A stretch of DNA of 53,772 nucleotides from contig JAZSDX010000060.1 in NCBI GenBank assembly GCA_045531405.1, forward strand, positions 1 through 53,772, in the 5' to 3' direction. Every line of letters begins with the position of its first letter. Within the stretch, counting starts at the first letter, position 1. Source of the DNA: RGIG4079 sp045531405. Lineage in GTDB: Bacteria; Bacteroidota; Bacteroidia; Bacteroidales; Muribaculaceae. The notes below the pieces were generated by a model. It ran no database searches and was not told the DNA's origin. It worked only from the letters and a program-made list of their open reading frames with translations. Position numbers and translations under genes: made by a program. Of this stretch, positions 1 through 7,706 are shown one piece after another.

Positions 1-114
1 AGACTAATTGAGCAGAGTCAGTTTGATGCTGTTCAAGCTAAAATCAATCGAAGACCTCGAGAAAAACTAAATTTTTCTTCTCCAAAAATTGAATTCTTCA
101 AATTATTAAAATAA
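1..114 (+). CDS. IS30-family transposase, C-terminal end (partial)
   Basis: Frame 1 is open from the window edge to a TAA at 112-114 and gives 37 residues. They include AKINRRPREKLNFSSP, which matches the typical IS30 transposase end (a 'IN.RPRK.LGF.SP.E.F' pattern just before the stop). The catalytic DDE core would lie to the left of the window and cannot be seen. The neighbouring rpsF promoter starts only about 50 bases after this gene, so the element sits immediately upstream of a ribosomal protein operon. Family assignment rests on the short tail only. Confidence 0.7.
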   Translation, partial: RLIEQSQFDAVQAKINRRPREKLNFSSPKIEFFKLLK

Positions 115-140
115 TTTTGCACTTGCTTGTTGACTCTACA
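1..140 (+). mobile_element. right end of an IS30-like insertion sequence
   Basis: The transposase tail is followed by TTTTGCACTTGCTTGTTGAC at about 115-134, which could be the terminal inverted repeat. The exact right boundary is a guess, because the left end of the element is outside the window and cannot be compared. The rpsF -33 box begins at 165, so the element does not interrupt the core promoter. Confidence 0.45.
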
Positions 141-164
141 CGTCTGAATTAAATAATAGCACTC

Positions 165-195
165 TTGCACAAGTGGAAAATAATCACTATCTTTG
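165..195 (+). promoter_or_regulatory. Bacteroidota-type promoter of rpsF-rpsR-rplI
   Basis: A -7 box TATCTTTG at 188-195 fits the TAnnTTTG consensus. A TTG at 165-167 lies 20 bases upstream, as expected for the -33 box. Transcription would start near 200, leaving a leader of about 30 bases before the rpsF start. Confidence 0.75.
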
Positions 196-231
196 CACCC
201 GTTTTAACAACCAAATTTAATAATTAATTTT

Positions 232-597
232 ATGAATCATTACGAAACCGTTTTCATTTTGACTCCCGTTTTGTCTGATGCACAGATGAAGGAAGCGGTA
301 GAAAAATTCACTAAAGTATTGGCCGACAACGGTGCAACTATCGTGAATGAAGAAAATTGGGGCTTGCGCAAGCTTGCTTATCCAATTCAAAAGAAATCTA
401 CCGGATTTTACACATTAGTTGAATTTGATGCTGAGCCTAAAGCCATCAAAAAACTTGAAACTGCATATCGTCGCGATGAGCGCGTGCTTCGTTTCTTGAC
501 ATTCCGTCTTGACAAGTACGCTGCTGAATACGCTGCTAAACGTCGCAGCTTAAAAGCATCTAAAGCTAACGCACCTAAAGAAGTAAAGGAGGACTAA
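232..597 (+). CDS. rpsF: 30S ribosomal protein S6
   Basis: This 121-residue protein matches bacterial S6, which binds the central domain of 16S rRNA together with S18. It opens MNHYETVFILTPVLSDAQMK, the usual S6 start, and has the conserved WGLRKLAYPI strand and the R.DERVLRFL segment near residues 80-90. The tail (AKRRSLKASKA... to the end) is a short charged extension. The gene is first in an rpsF-rpsR-rplI operon, 3 bases before rpsR and downstream of a clear promoter. Nothing is unusual. Confidence 0.97.
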   Translation: MNHYETVFILTPVLSDAQMKEAVEKFTKVLADNGATIVNEENWGLRKLAYPIQKKSTGFYTLVEFDAEPKAIKKLETAYRRDERVLRFLTFRLDKYAAEYAAKRRSLKASKANAPKEVKED

Positions 598-600
598 ATT

Positions 601-867
601 ATGGCACAACAATCAGAAATTCGCTATCTCACTCCACTATCAGTGGACGTTAAGAAGAAAAAATATTGCCGTTTCAAAAGAAGCGGAATCAAGTATGTAG
701 ATTACAAAGATCCCGAATTCCTCAAGAAGTTCCTCAACGAGCAAGGCAAAATCCTTCCTCGTCGCATTACCGGTACTTCTCTCAAGTTCCAACGTCGCGT
801 AGCACAAGCCGTTAAACGTGCTCGCCACTTGGCTCTTCTCCCATATGTAACTGACTTGATGAAATAA
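601..867 (+). CDS. rpsR: 30S ribosomal protein S18
   Basis: This 88-residue S18 has the family core YVDYKDPEFLKKFLNEQGKI followed by LPRRITGTSLKFQRRVAQAV. S18 forms a heterodimer with S6, and the two genes are adjacent here as in most bacteria. It lies 3 bases after rpsF and 19 bases before rplI, so the three are almost certainly co-transcribed. An opposite-strand open frame here is a shadow. Confidence 0.97.
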   Translation: MAQQSEIRYLTPLSVDVKKKKYCRFKRSGIKYVDYKDPEFLKKFLNEQGKILPRRITGTSLKFQRRVAQAVKRARHLALLPYVTDLMK

Positions 868-886
868 CTTTAAAAGCTAAGGAATT

Positions 887-1330
887 ATGAAGATCATTCT
901 CAAAGAAGACATTACCAATCTTGGTTATAAAGATGATGTTGTAGAAGTAAAAAACGGCTATGGTCGCAACTACCTCATCCCCCAAGGCAAAGCTGTAATC
1001 GCTACTCCTTCGGCTCTTAAAGTACTTGCCGAAAACCAACGTCAACGCGCACACAAACTTGCTAAAATCAAAGCAGACGCTGAAGCTCTTGCTGCTTCAT
1101 TGGAAGGTGTAGCATTAACTATCGCAACTAAAGTTAGCGCTACCGGCACTATTTTTGGTTCGGTTAACACTATTCAAATTGCTGAAGCTCTTGAAAAACT
1201 CGGTCACAACATTGATCGCAAAGTTATCGTGCTCAAAGACTCAATCAAAGAAGTGGGCAACTATACAGCAATCTTGAAACTCCACAAAGAAGTTTCTGTT
1301 GAAATCCCATTCGAAGTGGTAGCTGAATAA
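887..1330 (+). CDS. rplI: 50S ribosomal protein L9
   Basis: The protein is 147 residues, normal for L9. It begins MKIILKEDITNLGYKDDVVE and continues with the conserved V.NGYGRNYLIPQGKA segment that binds 23S rRNA. A helical connector rich in Ala and Lys (about residues 45-75) leads to the C-terminal domain ending in HKEVSVEIPFEVV. The start is preceded by an AAGGAAT-like site. It closes the ribosomal operon and is followed 24 bases later by a strong terminator. Confidence 0.97.
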   Translation: MKIILKEDITNLGYKDDVVEVKNGYGRNYLIPQGKAVIATPSALKVLAENQRQRAHKLAKIKADAEALAASLEGVALTIATKVSATGTIFGSVNTIQIAEALEKLGHNIDRKVIVLKDSIKEVGNYTAILKLHKEVSVEIPFEVVAE

Positions 1331-1354
1331 TAAAACATTCACAATACACACTCT

Positions 1355-1385
1355 AAGCACCCCAATTTTGGGGTGCTTTCTTTTT
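1355..1385 (+). terminator. intrinsic terminator after rplI
   Basis: A perfect stem AAGCACCCCAA (1355-1365) pairs with TTGGGGTGCTT (1368-1378) and is followed by a T-rich run, CTTTTT, to 1385. It ends the rpsF-rpsR-rplI transcript. Confidence 0.9.
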
Positions 1386-1449
1386 ATTCCAACCTCTAAT
1401 CCCAACCAAACACGGCTCTCACTTCTCTTATTTTAACAAAACACAACCC

Positions 1450-1478
1450 TTTATATTAAAAATAAATTCGTAACTTAG
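1450..1478 (+). promoter_or_regulatory. weak candidate promoter for cls
   Basis: TAACTTAG at 1471-1478 resembles the -7 box TAnnTTTG but has A in place of the second-last T. Only a TTT is found at the -33 position (about 1450). It is the best candidate between the rplI terminator and the cls start. Confidence 0.35.
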
Positions 1479-1524
1479 CACCAAATTAACCTACTCATAT
1501 CCAATTTAAATTAAAAAAAATGCC

Positions 1525-2982
1525 ATGATAGAATATACATTTTCCAACTACATAAACCTTTCCTGGCTATATTGGATACTTGTAACAATATACTCTCTGA
1601 CAATATTCGGAATCATTGCCGTAATATTATCAGAAAACCGAAATCCGGTTAAATCTCTCGCTTGGGTTACAATTCTACTCCTACTACCTGCAGCAGGATT
1701 AGTTTTATATGTTTTCTTTGGTCGTAGCATAAAAAATACCCACATGATTTCTCGCAGAAATCGTCGTCGATTAAGGAAAAACATACCCACCATTATCACT
1801 AAAGATTTTAATAGCGAATCATTAACCATTGAGAGCGTACAACAAATCAACCTCACAAAAAGCCTGAACGGCTCAAATTATTCATCAAACAATGACATTA
1901 AGATATACACCGATGGAAAATCTAAATTCAACGATCTCAAACAAGATATAATAAACGCGTCAAAGTATATATACCTACAATATTATATCTTTGAAGATGA
2001 CACCATTGGGACAGAAATAAAAGACCTCCTCATTTCTAAAGCAAAAAATGGCATAAAAGTACGAGTAATGTATGATCACGTCGGTTCATTCCAAGTAAAA
2101 AATAAGTTTTTCAAGGAAATGACAAATGCCGGCATAATGGTCCACCCATTTTTCAGAGTTTCCGTACCGGTATTTGCCACACGCATCAATTGGCGCAATC
2201 ACCGAAAAATATGCATCATTGATGGCAAAATCGGATATATCGGAGGCATGAATATCGCCGATAGATATATCAATGGGGGCGATTTCAATATATGGAGAGA
2301 CACCCATCTAAGAGTTACAGGCTCAATTATATCGGCGCTCCAATACTCCTACACCGTAGATTGGAACTTCTTAAAGCCCACATTCGACAATGACAATCTC
2401 AATACCAACATTCCATCTAATGAATATATCGGAAATATAGGCATGCAACTACTCACAAGTGGACCAACAAGTCAATGGAACAATATTGCCTTAGTTTTCC
2501 TCAAAGCCATATCCAATGCAAAACATAGCATCCTAATACAAACCCCATACTTTCTCCCAACAGAAAGCCTCCTAAAAGCACTACAAAGCGCAGCATTATC
2601 AAACGTCAAAGTTTGCATAATGATACCTCGTCGTAGTGATTCAAGCACGTTGCGCTATGCTTCTTATTCCTACATCTCTGAATGCATAAAATCAGGTATC
2701 AAATTTTACCTATACGATGCCGGGATGCTTCACAGTAAAACTATAATCATTGATGAGGAATTTTCATCTGTAGGGTCAACTAATTTTGATTTCAGAAGCT
2801 TTGAGCACAATTTTGAATGCAATCTTTTTATATATTCGCAAAATATCAACACCAAAATGCGTGAAATTTTTGCCGAAGATCTCAAACATTGCACAAGCAT
2901 AAACAAAAATACATGGGCACAAAGACCTATATTCCAAAAAGTTCTCGAATCCATCACTCGATTACTGAGCCCAATCTTATAA
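1525..2982 (+). CDS. cls: cardiolipin synthase (phospholipase D family)
   Basis: This 485-residue inner-membrane enzyme joins two phosphatidylglycerol molecules to cardiolipin plus glycerol. Two hydrophobic helices lie in the first 70 residues (around WLYWILVTIYSLTIFGIIAV and LAWVTILLLLPAAGLVLYVF). Two HxKx4D phospholipase-D motifs follow: NHRKICIIDGKIGYIGGMN near residue 225 and HSKTIIIDEEFSSVGSTNFD near residue 405. The length is typical of bacterial Cls. The ATG at 1525 is used because an upstream ATG at 1520 stops after two codons. It stands alone between a terminator and the zapA pair. Confidence 0.93.
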   Translation: MIEYTFSNYINLSWLYWILVTIYSLTIFGIIAVILSENRNPVKSLAWVTILLLLPAAGLVLYVFFGRSIKNTHMISRRNRRRLRKNIPTIITKDFNSESLTIESVQQINLTKSLNGSNYSSNNDIKIYTDGKSKFNDLKQDIINASKYIYLQYYIFEDDTIGTEIKDLLISKAKNGIKVRVMYDHVGSFQVKNKFFKEMTNAGIMVHPFFRVSVPVFATRINWRNHRKICIIDGKIGYIGGMNIADRYINGGDFNIWRDTHLRVTGSIISALQYSYTVDWNFLKPTFDNDNLNTNIPSNEYIGNIGMQLLTSGPTSQWNNIALVFLKAISNAKHSILIQTPYFLPTESLLKALQSAALSNVKVCIMIPRRSDSSTLRYASYSYISECIKSGIKFYLYDAGMLHSKTIIIDEEFSSVGSTNFDFRSFEHNFECNLFIYSQNINTKMREIFAEDLKHCTSINKNTWAQRPIFQKVLESITRLLSPIL

Positions 2983-3065
2983 CCAAGCCTTAATCACACT
3001 TCTAATACAATCCAAAAAATTACAAAATTTACATCAAAAAAGATGGCTGATTCAAAAAAAAACAC

Positions 3066-3073
3066 TACATTTG
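3066..3073 (+). promoter_or_regulatory. candidate -7 box for the coiled-coil/zapA pair
   Basis: TACATTTG fits TAnnTTTG, 18 bases before the start at 3091, giving a very short leader. The -33 region has only an ATGG at about 3043-3046, so the call is moderate. Confidence 0.5.
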
Positions 3074-3090
3074 TAGAAATTTGGATTTGA

Positions 3091-3384
3091 ATGGCCAACA
3101 ATCTTAAGCATACACTTGAACGACTACGAGGGAAAACTGATTTATTCACTCAGCGTTACCAAGCATTACTTCAAGAAAAGTTAGTTGCCGACAAACAAAA
3201 TGAAGAATTGACTTTATTAACTCAACGGCAACAAAAAGAGATTGAAAGGCTTCAACAAGAGGTTGAACACCTCAAGGTTGTAACTACGCTAAATCCCGAT
3301 CGACAAGATGTGGAAAAGAGCAGAGCATTCCTTTCTAAATTAGTGCGGGAAATTGACAAATGCATCGCAGACTTAAAAGATTGA
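3091..3384 (+). CDS. small coiled-coil protein upstream of zapA
   Basis: The 97-residue protein is almost entirely a predicted coiled coil, with heptad-like Leu/Gln/Glu/Lys spacing from residue 5 to about 65, including TQRQQKEIERLQQEVEHLKV. A second helix occupies the C-terminus (AFLSKLVREIDKCIADL). It has no signal peptide or membrane segment. It sits 7 bases before zapA. By position and shape it could be a ZapB-like partner of ZapA at the division ring, but that is inference from context; I do not recognise a named family. Confidence 0.75.
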   Translation: MANNLKHTLERLRGKTDLFTQRYQALLQEKLVADKQNEELTLLTQRQQKEIERLQQEVEHLKVVTTLNPDRQDVEKSRAFLSKLVREIDKCIADLKD

Positions 3385-3391
3385 TGCAACA

Positions 3392-3685
3392 ATGGATGAT
3401 AAAAAACAAATAGACGTTTGCATAGCCGATTGTGCTCCTATTCCGATTATAATAGATAAAGACGAAGAGGAAATTGCAGAAATCGCACAAGAGAATGTTA
3501 CTCATCTCTGGAAAGTGTGGAAAAATCGCTATCGCAAAGAGAAATCGCCATTTGAAGCCATGGCCATGGTAGCGTTTCAGTTTGCCAGGTTATATTATTC
3601 AAAGAAGGCACAAGAATCAGATTTAATCAATCTTCTTGAAAGTTTTGAAAAAGATCTTGATTCTCAACTACTCAAGACTGAATAA
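3392..3685 (+). CDS. zapA: cell division protein ZapA
   Basis: The 97-residue protein fits ZapA, a cytoplasmic factor that bundles FtsZ filaments. Expected features are a short beta-rich N-terminal part (VCIADCAPIPIIID), a helix with E.IAEIAQENVTHLWKVWKN, and a C-terminal helix (FEAMAMVAFQFARLYYSKK) used for dimerisation. It follows a coiled-coil gene by 7 bases and is followed by a terminator. The similarity is structural and positional rather than a long diagnostic motif. Confidence 0.75.
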   Translation: MDDKKQIDVCIADCAPIPIIIDKDEEEIAEIAQENVTHLWKVWKNRYRKEKSPFEAMAMVAFQFARLYYSKKAQESDLINLLESFEKDLDSQLLKTE

Positions 3686-3747
3686 TCTAAAGTTTTGCTT
3701 TAATTATTTGTCTTTATCATTTTTGTTTACAAATATGAAATTACCTG

Positions 3748-3786
3748 CACTCTTAATTGCGCAAACGCAATTAATGAGTGTTTTTT
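3748..3786 (+). terminator. intrinsic terminator after zapA
   Basis: CACTCTTAATTGCG (3748-3761) pairs with CGCAATTAATGAGTG (3766-3780), with one bulged T, and is followed by TTTTTT. It sits only about 30 bases before the rny start. Confidence 0.85.
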
Positions 3787-3815
3787 ATATTAACTAATTT
3801 AAAACAACAAACAAC

Positions 3816-5360
3816 ATGGATAATATTATAATTTATCTAATTATCGGCATTGCAGCACTATTGATAGGTGTAATATGCACCATCATTGTGCAAAAATCAC
3901 TTGCAAAAAGCCGTGCAAAATCAATAATTGACGAGGCTACAACCGAAGCTGAAAACCTCAAAAAAACAAAAATTCTTGAAGCTCGCGAAGAAGAACTAAA
4001 AATTAAGGCAGAGGCTGAAAAACAAGCTAACGCACGTATGGCGAAGATTCAACAAACCGAAGCCAAGATGAAACAACGCGAACTTCAATTAAACCAACAA
4101 CAAAGCGAGAACCAACGTCAACGCAATGACATTGAAGCAACAAAAGCAAATCTTGAAGCACAATTCAGCATTGTTGAGAACAAGAAAGAAGAACTCGACA
4201 AGCTAAAACGCACTGCACAAGAAGAGCTTGAACACATTTCGGGACTTTCTTCTGAAGAGGCAAAAGAAAAGCTCATTGAATCATTAAAAGATGAAGCTAA
4301 AACCGCTGCAGCTTCTTACATAAACGATATTATGGACGAAGCCAAGATGACTGCCAATAAAGAAGCTAAACGCATTGTTGTGCAATCTATCCAACGCGTT
4401 GCTACAGAAACAGCAATCGAAAATTCAGTTACTGTATTCCATATTGATTCAGATGAAATCAAAGGGCGCATCATTGGACGAGAAGGACGAAATATTCGCG
4501 CGCTTGAAGCCGCTACCGGAATTGAGATTATCGTTGATGACACCCCCGAAGCAATCGTACTTTCGGGTTTTGACCCTGTTCGTCGCGAGACTGCACGTTT
4601 GGCCTTACACCAACTTGTTGCCGATGGTCGCATTCACCCTGCACGCATCGAGGAAGTTGTTGCCAAAGTACGCAAACAACTCGAAGAAGAAATCATTGAA
4701 ACAGGTAAACGCACTGCTATCGATCTCGGGATACATGGATTACACCCCGATTTGATTCGTCTCGTTGGTAAAATGAAATATCGTTCAAGTTATGGACAAA
4801 ACCTCTTGCAACATGCCCGCGAAACAGCCAATCTATGTGCAATCATGGCATCAGAATTAGGTCTCAATCCGAAGAAAGCGCGCCGAGCAGGATTGCTTCA
4901 TGATATAGGCAAAGTGCCCGATGAAGATCCAGAATTACCACACGCAATATTGGGTATGAAACTTGCAGAAAAGTATAAAGAAAAACCCGAAATTTGCAAT
5001 GCAATCGGTGCTCACCACGATGAAATTGAGCAAACTACCCTATTAGCTCCAATCGTACAAGTGTGTGATGCCATTTCAGGAGCTCGTCCTGGAGCACGCC
5101 GTGAAATCGTTGAAGCATATATCAAACGTCTTAATGATCTTGAACAACTTGCATTATCTTATCCTGGGGTTATCAAAACCTATGCTATTCAAGCAGGTCG
5201 CGAATTGCGCGTAATCGTTGGTGCCGATAAAATTGATGATGTTGAAACCGAAAAACTTTCAGCCGAAATCGCAAAACGCATTCAAGACGAATTGGTTTAT
5301 CCCGGACAAGTTAAAATTACCGTTATTCGTGAAACTCGTGCCGTAAGTTTTGCAAAATAA
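3816..5360 (+). CDS. rny: ribonuclease Y
   Basis: This 514-residue membrane-anchored endoribonuclease starts mRNA decay. The domain order is typical: one membrane helix (residues 4-24, IIIYLIIGIAALLIGVICTI), a long coiled coil (about 30-190), a KH RNA-binding domain with IIGREGRNIRALEAATG near 220, and an HD phosphohydrolase domain with AGLLHDIGKVPDEDPELPH near 365 and GAHHDE near 405. The length is normal. It begins a run of six close or overlapping genes. Its downstream neighbour ricT is notable because in Bacillus subtilis the RicT-containing complex modulates RNase Y. Confidence 0.96.
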   Translation: MDNIIIYLIIGIAALLIGVICTIIVQKSLAKSRAKSIIDEATTEAENLKKTKILEAREEELKIKAEAEKQANARMAKIQQTEAKMKQRELQLNQQQSENQRQRNDIEATKANLEAQFSIVENKKEELDKLKRTAQEELEHISGLSSEEAKEKLIESLKDEAKTAAASYINDIMDEAKMTANKEAKRIVVQSIQRVATETAIENSVTVFHIDSDEIKGRIIGREGRNIRALEAATGIEIIVDDTPEAIVLSGFDPVRRETARLALHQLVADGRIHPARIEEVVAKVRKQLEEEIIETGKRTAIDLGIHGLHPDLIRLVGKMKYRSSYGQNLLQHARETANLCAIMASELGLNPKKARRAGLLHDIGKVPDEDPELPHAILGMKLAEKYKEKPEICNAIGAHHDEIEQTTLLAPIVQVCDAISGARPGARREIVEAYIKRLNDLEQLALSYPGVIKTYAIQAGRELRVIVGADKIDDVETEKLSAEIAKRIQDELVYPGQVKITVIRETRAVSFAK

Positions 5361-5374
5361 ACATTCGTTAAACT

Positions 5375-6610
5375 ATGGCAAACGACATCATTAACGATAA
5401 TAATGCCACAACTACCCCAAACGAGGACAAAAACACCCATAAAGACAAATGTCCTCGAGGGAAACTTCATTGCTATAATTGGCTTAAAGATGTTCCCGGG
5501 GGATATGCCGATTTTGATATAGTAGAGGTGCAATTCAAAAACACTCGCAAGGGGTTTTACAAAAATAGCACCAATATCCCTCTCGAAATTGGCGACATGG
5601 TAGCTGTTGAGGCAAGTCCCGGACATGATATTGGACAAGTTTCTCTTACAGGAGCATTAGTAAAGCTCCAAATGAAAAAAGCCAATATCAAACCCGACGC
5701 AGAAATTAAACGCATTTTCAGAAAAGCTAAACAAAGTGACCTCGAAAAATATGAGGAAGCCAAGGCTAAAGAAAATGACACAATGATTCGCTCTCGTAAA
5801 ATTGCCGAAGCCCTCAACCTCGACATGAAAATTGGAGATGTTGAATATCAAGGAGACGGCAATAAAGCAATATTCTATTATATCGCCGACGAACGTGTCG
5901 ATTTCAGACAACTCATCAAAGATCTTGCCGAAGCATTTAGAGTGAGAATTGAGATGAAACAAATTGGTGCACGACAAGAAGCCGGTCGCATTGGAGGTAT
6001 AGGACCATGCGGTCGTCCCCTATGTTGCTCAAGCTGGATGACCAATTTTGTTTCGGTAGCAACAAGTGCAGCTCGTCACCAAGACATCTCTATGAACCCT
6101 CAAAAACTTGCCGGACAATGTGCAAAACTAAAATGTTGCCTCAACTATGAGGTTGATGCATATGCCGAAGCAGTAAAAAGGCTTCCGGATAGGGATATTC
6201 GTCTTGAAACTGCTGATGCCACATACTTCCATTTCAAAACCGACATATTCAAACGTGCGATAACCTATTCGACCGATAAGTCAATTCCGGCCAACCTTGT
6301 TACAATTGATGCTCAACGTGCGTTTGAAGTCATCGCAATGAACAAAAATGGAGAAAAGCCGTTGAAACTACAACGTGAAGACGATGAATCGGCCAAACCT
6401 CAAGCAAAAGAATTTGGTGATATCGTCGGACAAGATAGTCTCACTCGTTTTGACAACAAGAAAAAGAAAAAACGCAAAGGTGGGGGGAACAGACCGGCAA
6501 ATTCTAATGAGGATTTCCGTCACAGCAATGGCGAACAACGCAAAAAAGGCAATCGCAACAAAAATAGAGAACGTAAAGAAAACAACAATGAAGAAAAACC
6601 CAATAATTAG
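5375..6610 (+). CDS. ricT: RicT-like PSP1-domain protein
   Basis: The 411-residue protein carries the PSP1/RicT core, including EYQGDGNKAIFYYIADERVD and the cysteine region GGIGPCGRPLCCSSWM followed by GQCAKLKCCLNYE (about residues 210-265). In Bacillus RicT binds an iron-sulfur cluster with RicA and RicF, and the complex promotes RNase Y processing. An Asn/Lys/Arg-rich tail of about 60 residues (KKKKKRKGGGNRPANSNEDF...) follows the domain and may bind nucleic acid. The gene lies 14 bases after rny and overlaps gldH by 23 bases. No RicA or RicF gene is visible here. Confidence 0.9.
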   Translation: MANDIINDNNATTTPNEDKNTHKDKCPRGKLHCYNWLKDVPGGYADFDIVEVQFKNTRKGFYKNSTNIPLEIGDMVAVEASPGHDIGQVSLTGALVKLQMKKANIKPDAEIKRIFRKAKQSDLEKYEEAKAKENDTMIRSRKIAEALNLDMKIGDVEYQGDGNKAIFYYIADERVDFRQLIKDLAEAFRVRIEMKQIGARQEAGRIGGIGPCGRPLCCSSWMTNFVSVATSAARHQDISMNPQKLAGQCAKLKCCLNYEVDAYAEAVKRLPDRDIRLETADATYFHFKTDIFKRAITYSTDKSIPANLVTIDAQRAFEVIAMNKNGEKPLKLQREDDESAKPQAKEFGDIVGQDSLTRFDNKKKKKRKGGGNRPANSNEDFRHSNGEQRKKGNRNKNRERKENNNEEKPNN

Positions 6611-7061
6611 GTTTTGCTACATATCATTCATATTATTGTGCTTGGGAGCTTGTGGTCCCGGGCACAATGATTATAGTCACTTTTTCAATATAGATACCGA
6701 TGGCTGGAAATATGGCGACACCCTAAAATTCACACCCGAGCCTCAAGACTCGATTGTTACAGGACGACTAAATTTAATATTACGTCACTCTAATGCCTAT
6801 GCCTATAGCAACATTTGGCTTGAAATTAGGCATTTTAATGGTGATTCCACTCGCATCGACACTATAAATATCGAAATGGCAGACATATATGGTCAATGGC
6901 ATGGCAATGGACTTGGCTCAAGTTTTCAATATGAGCTTCCATTATCTAATAACATCACCTTATATCGCAATAAGCCCATAACTATCAATCACATTATGCG
7001 CGTTGATAAACTTGAAGCAATAGAACAAGTTGGGCTTCTTTTTACCGAGAAAAAGAAATGA
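6588..7061 (+). CDS. gldH: gliding motility lipoprotein GldH
   Basis: The 157-residue product is a lipoprotein: MKKNPIIRFCYISFILLCLGAC gives a signal peptide with lipidation at Cys22. The rest is a beta-rich domain with WLEIRHF near residue 80 and a C-terminal VDKLEAIEQVGLLF, as in GldH of Bacteroidota. A longer open frame reaches back to 6375, but that part is the ricT frame read out of phase, so the start at 6588 is preferred. It overlaps ricT by 23 bases and the next gene by 4. Gliding genes are often kept in non-gliding members of the phylum. Confidence 0.85.
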   Translation: MKKNPIIRFCYISFILLCLGACGPGHNDYSHFFNIDTDGWKYGDTLKFTPEPQDSIVTGRLNLILRHSNAYAYSNIWLEIRHFNGDSTRIDTINIEMADIYGQWHGNGLGSSFQYELPLSNNITLYRNKPITINHIMRVDKLEAIEQVGLLFTEKKK

Positions 7062-7696
7062 CACATAGATTTGACAGCATCATATTTGACATGGATGGCA
7101 CCCTTTGGGATGCCGTAGATTCATATTGCAAAATTTGGGATATCACATTCGAGCAAATGGGCAAACATCAAATCGTCAACAGAGACGAACTCTTAAAATG
7201 TATGGGGATGCCTATCAATGAGATTTTCCATAAAATTGTAAAAGTTGATGTAAATGAGGCCGAATACTTAAATTTACTTGACATTAATGAGCGTGATATG
7301 ATGCCAATACTTGGAGGAAAGCTATATAATGGTGTATCTGAAGGCATTAAATTATTATCTACTCATTACAAGTTGTATATGGTGAGTAACTGTGGTGCCG
7401 ATGGGCTTAAGAACTTCCTTGAATTTACCCATCTTAAATCGTTCTTCAATGGAACATTAACCTATGGAGAGACCCTTCTCTCTAAAGCCGACAATATTAA
7501 ATTATTAATCGAGCAAAACAACCTTCAACAAGCCGTATATGTAGGAGACACTCAAGGAGATTGCAATGCCGCACATAAAGCCGGCATTCCTATGATTTTT
7601 GCTAAATATGGTTTTGGTGAATGTGACAATGCCGAATATTCAATCAACTCTTTTCCCGAGTTATTAGATTTATTAATTAAGAATATACACCAATAA
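7058..7696 (+). CDS. HAD-family hydrolase (phosphoglycolate phosphatase-like)
   Basis: The 212-residue cytoplasmic protein has all four HAD motifs: DMDGTLWD near residue 11 (nucleophile and acid Asp), MVSN near 108, the Lys in LLSKADNIK near 143, and VGDTQGDCNAAHKAG near 167. The helical cap between motifs I and II is of the small phosphatase type. The physiological substrate cannot be told from sequence. Its start overlaps the gldH stop (ATGA), so it is translationally coupled. Confidence 0.85.
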   Translation: MTHRFDSIIFDMDGTLWDAVDSYCKIWDITFEQMGKHQIVNRDELLKCMGMPINEIFHKIVKVDVNEAEYLNLLDINERDMMPILGGKLYNGVSEGIKLLSTHYKLYMVSNCGADGLKNFLEFTHLKSFFNGTLTYGETLLSKADNIKLLIEQNNLQQAVYVGDTQGDCNAAHKAGIPMIFAKYGFGECDNAEYSINSFPELLDLLIKNIHQ

Positions 7697-7706
7697 ACTC
7701 CAAATA

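Noticed and set aside
3686..3815. 6S RNA or another small RNA between zapA and rny
   Set aside because: The gap is 130 bases, very AT-rich, and contains only a terminator hairpin; it is too short for a 6S-like structure and no long stem with a central bubble is visible.
6375..6587. Longer N-terminus for the GldH reading frame
   Set aside because: This part is the ricT coding sequence in another frame; the signal peptide and lipobox begin at the ATG at 6588.
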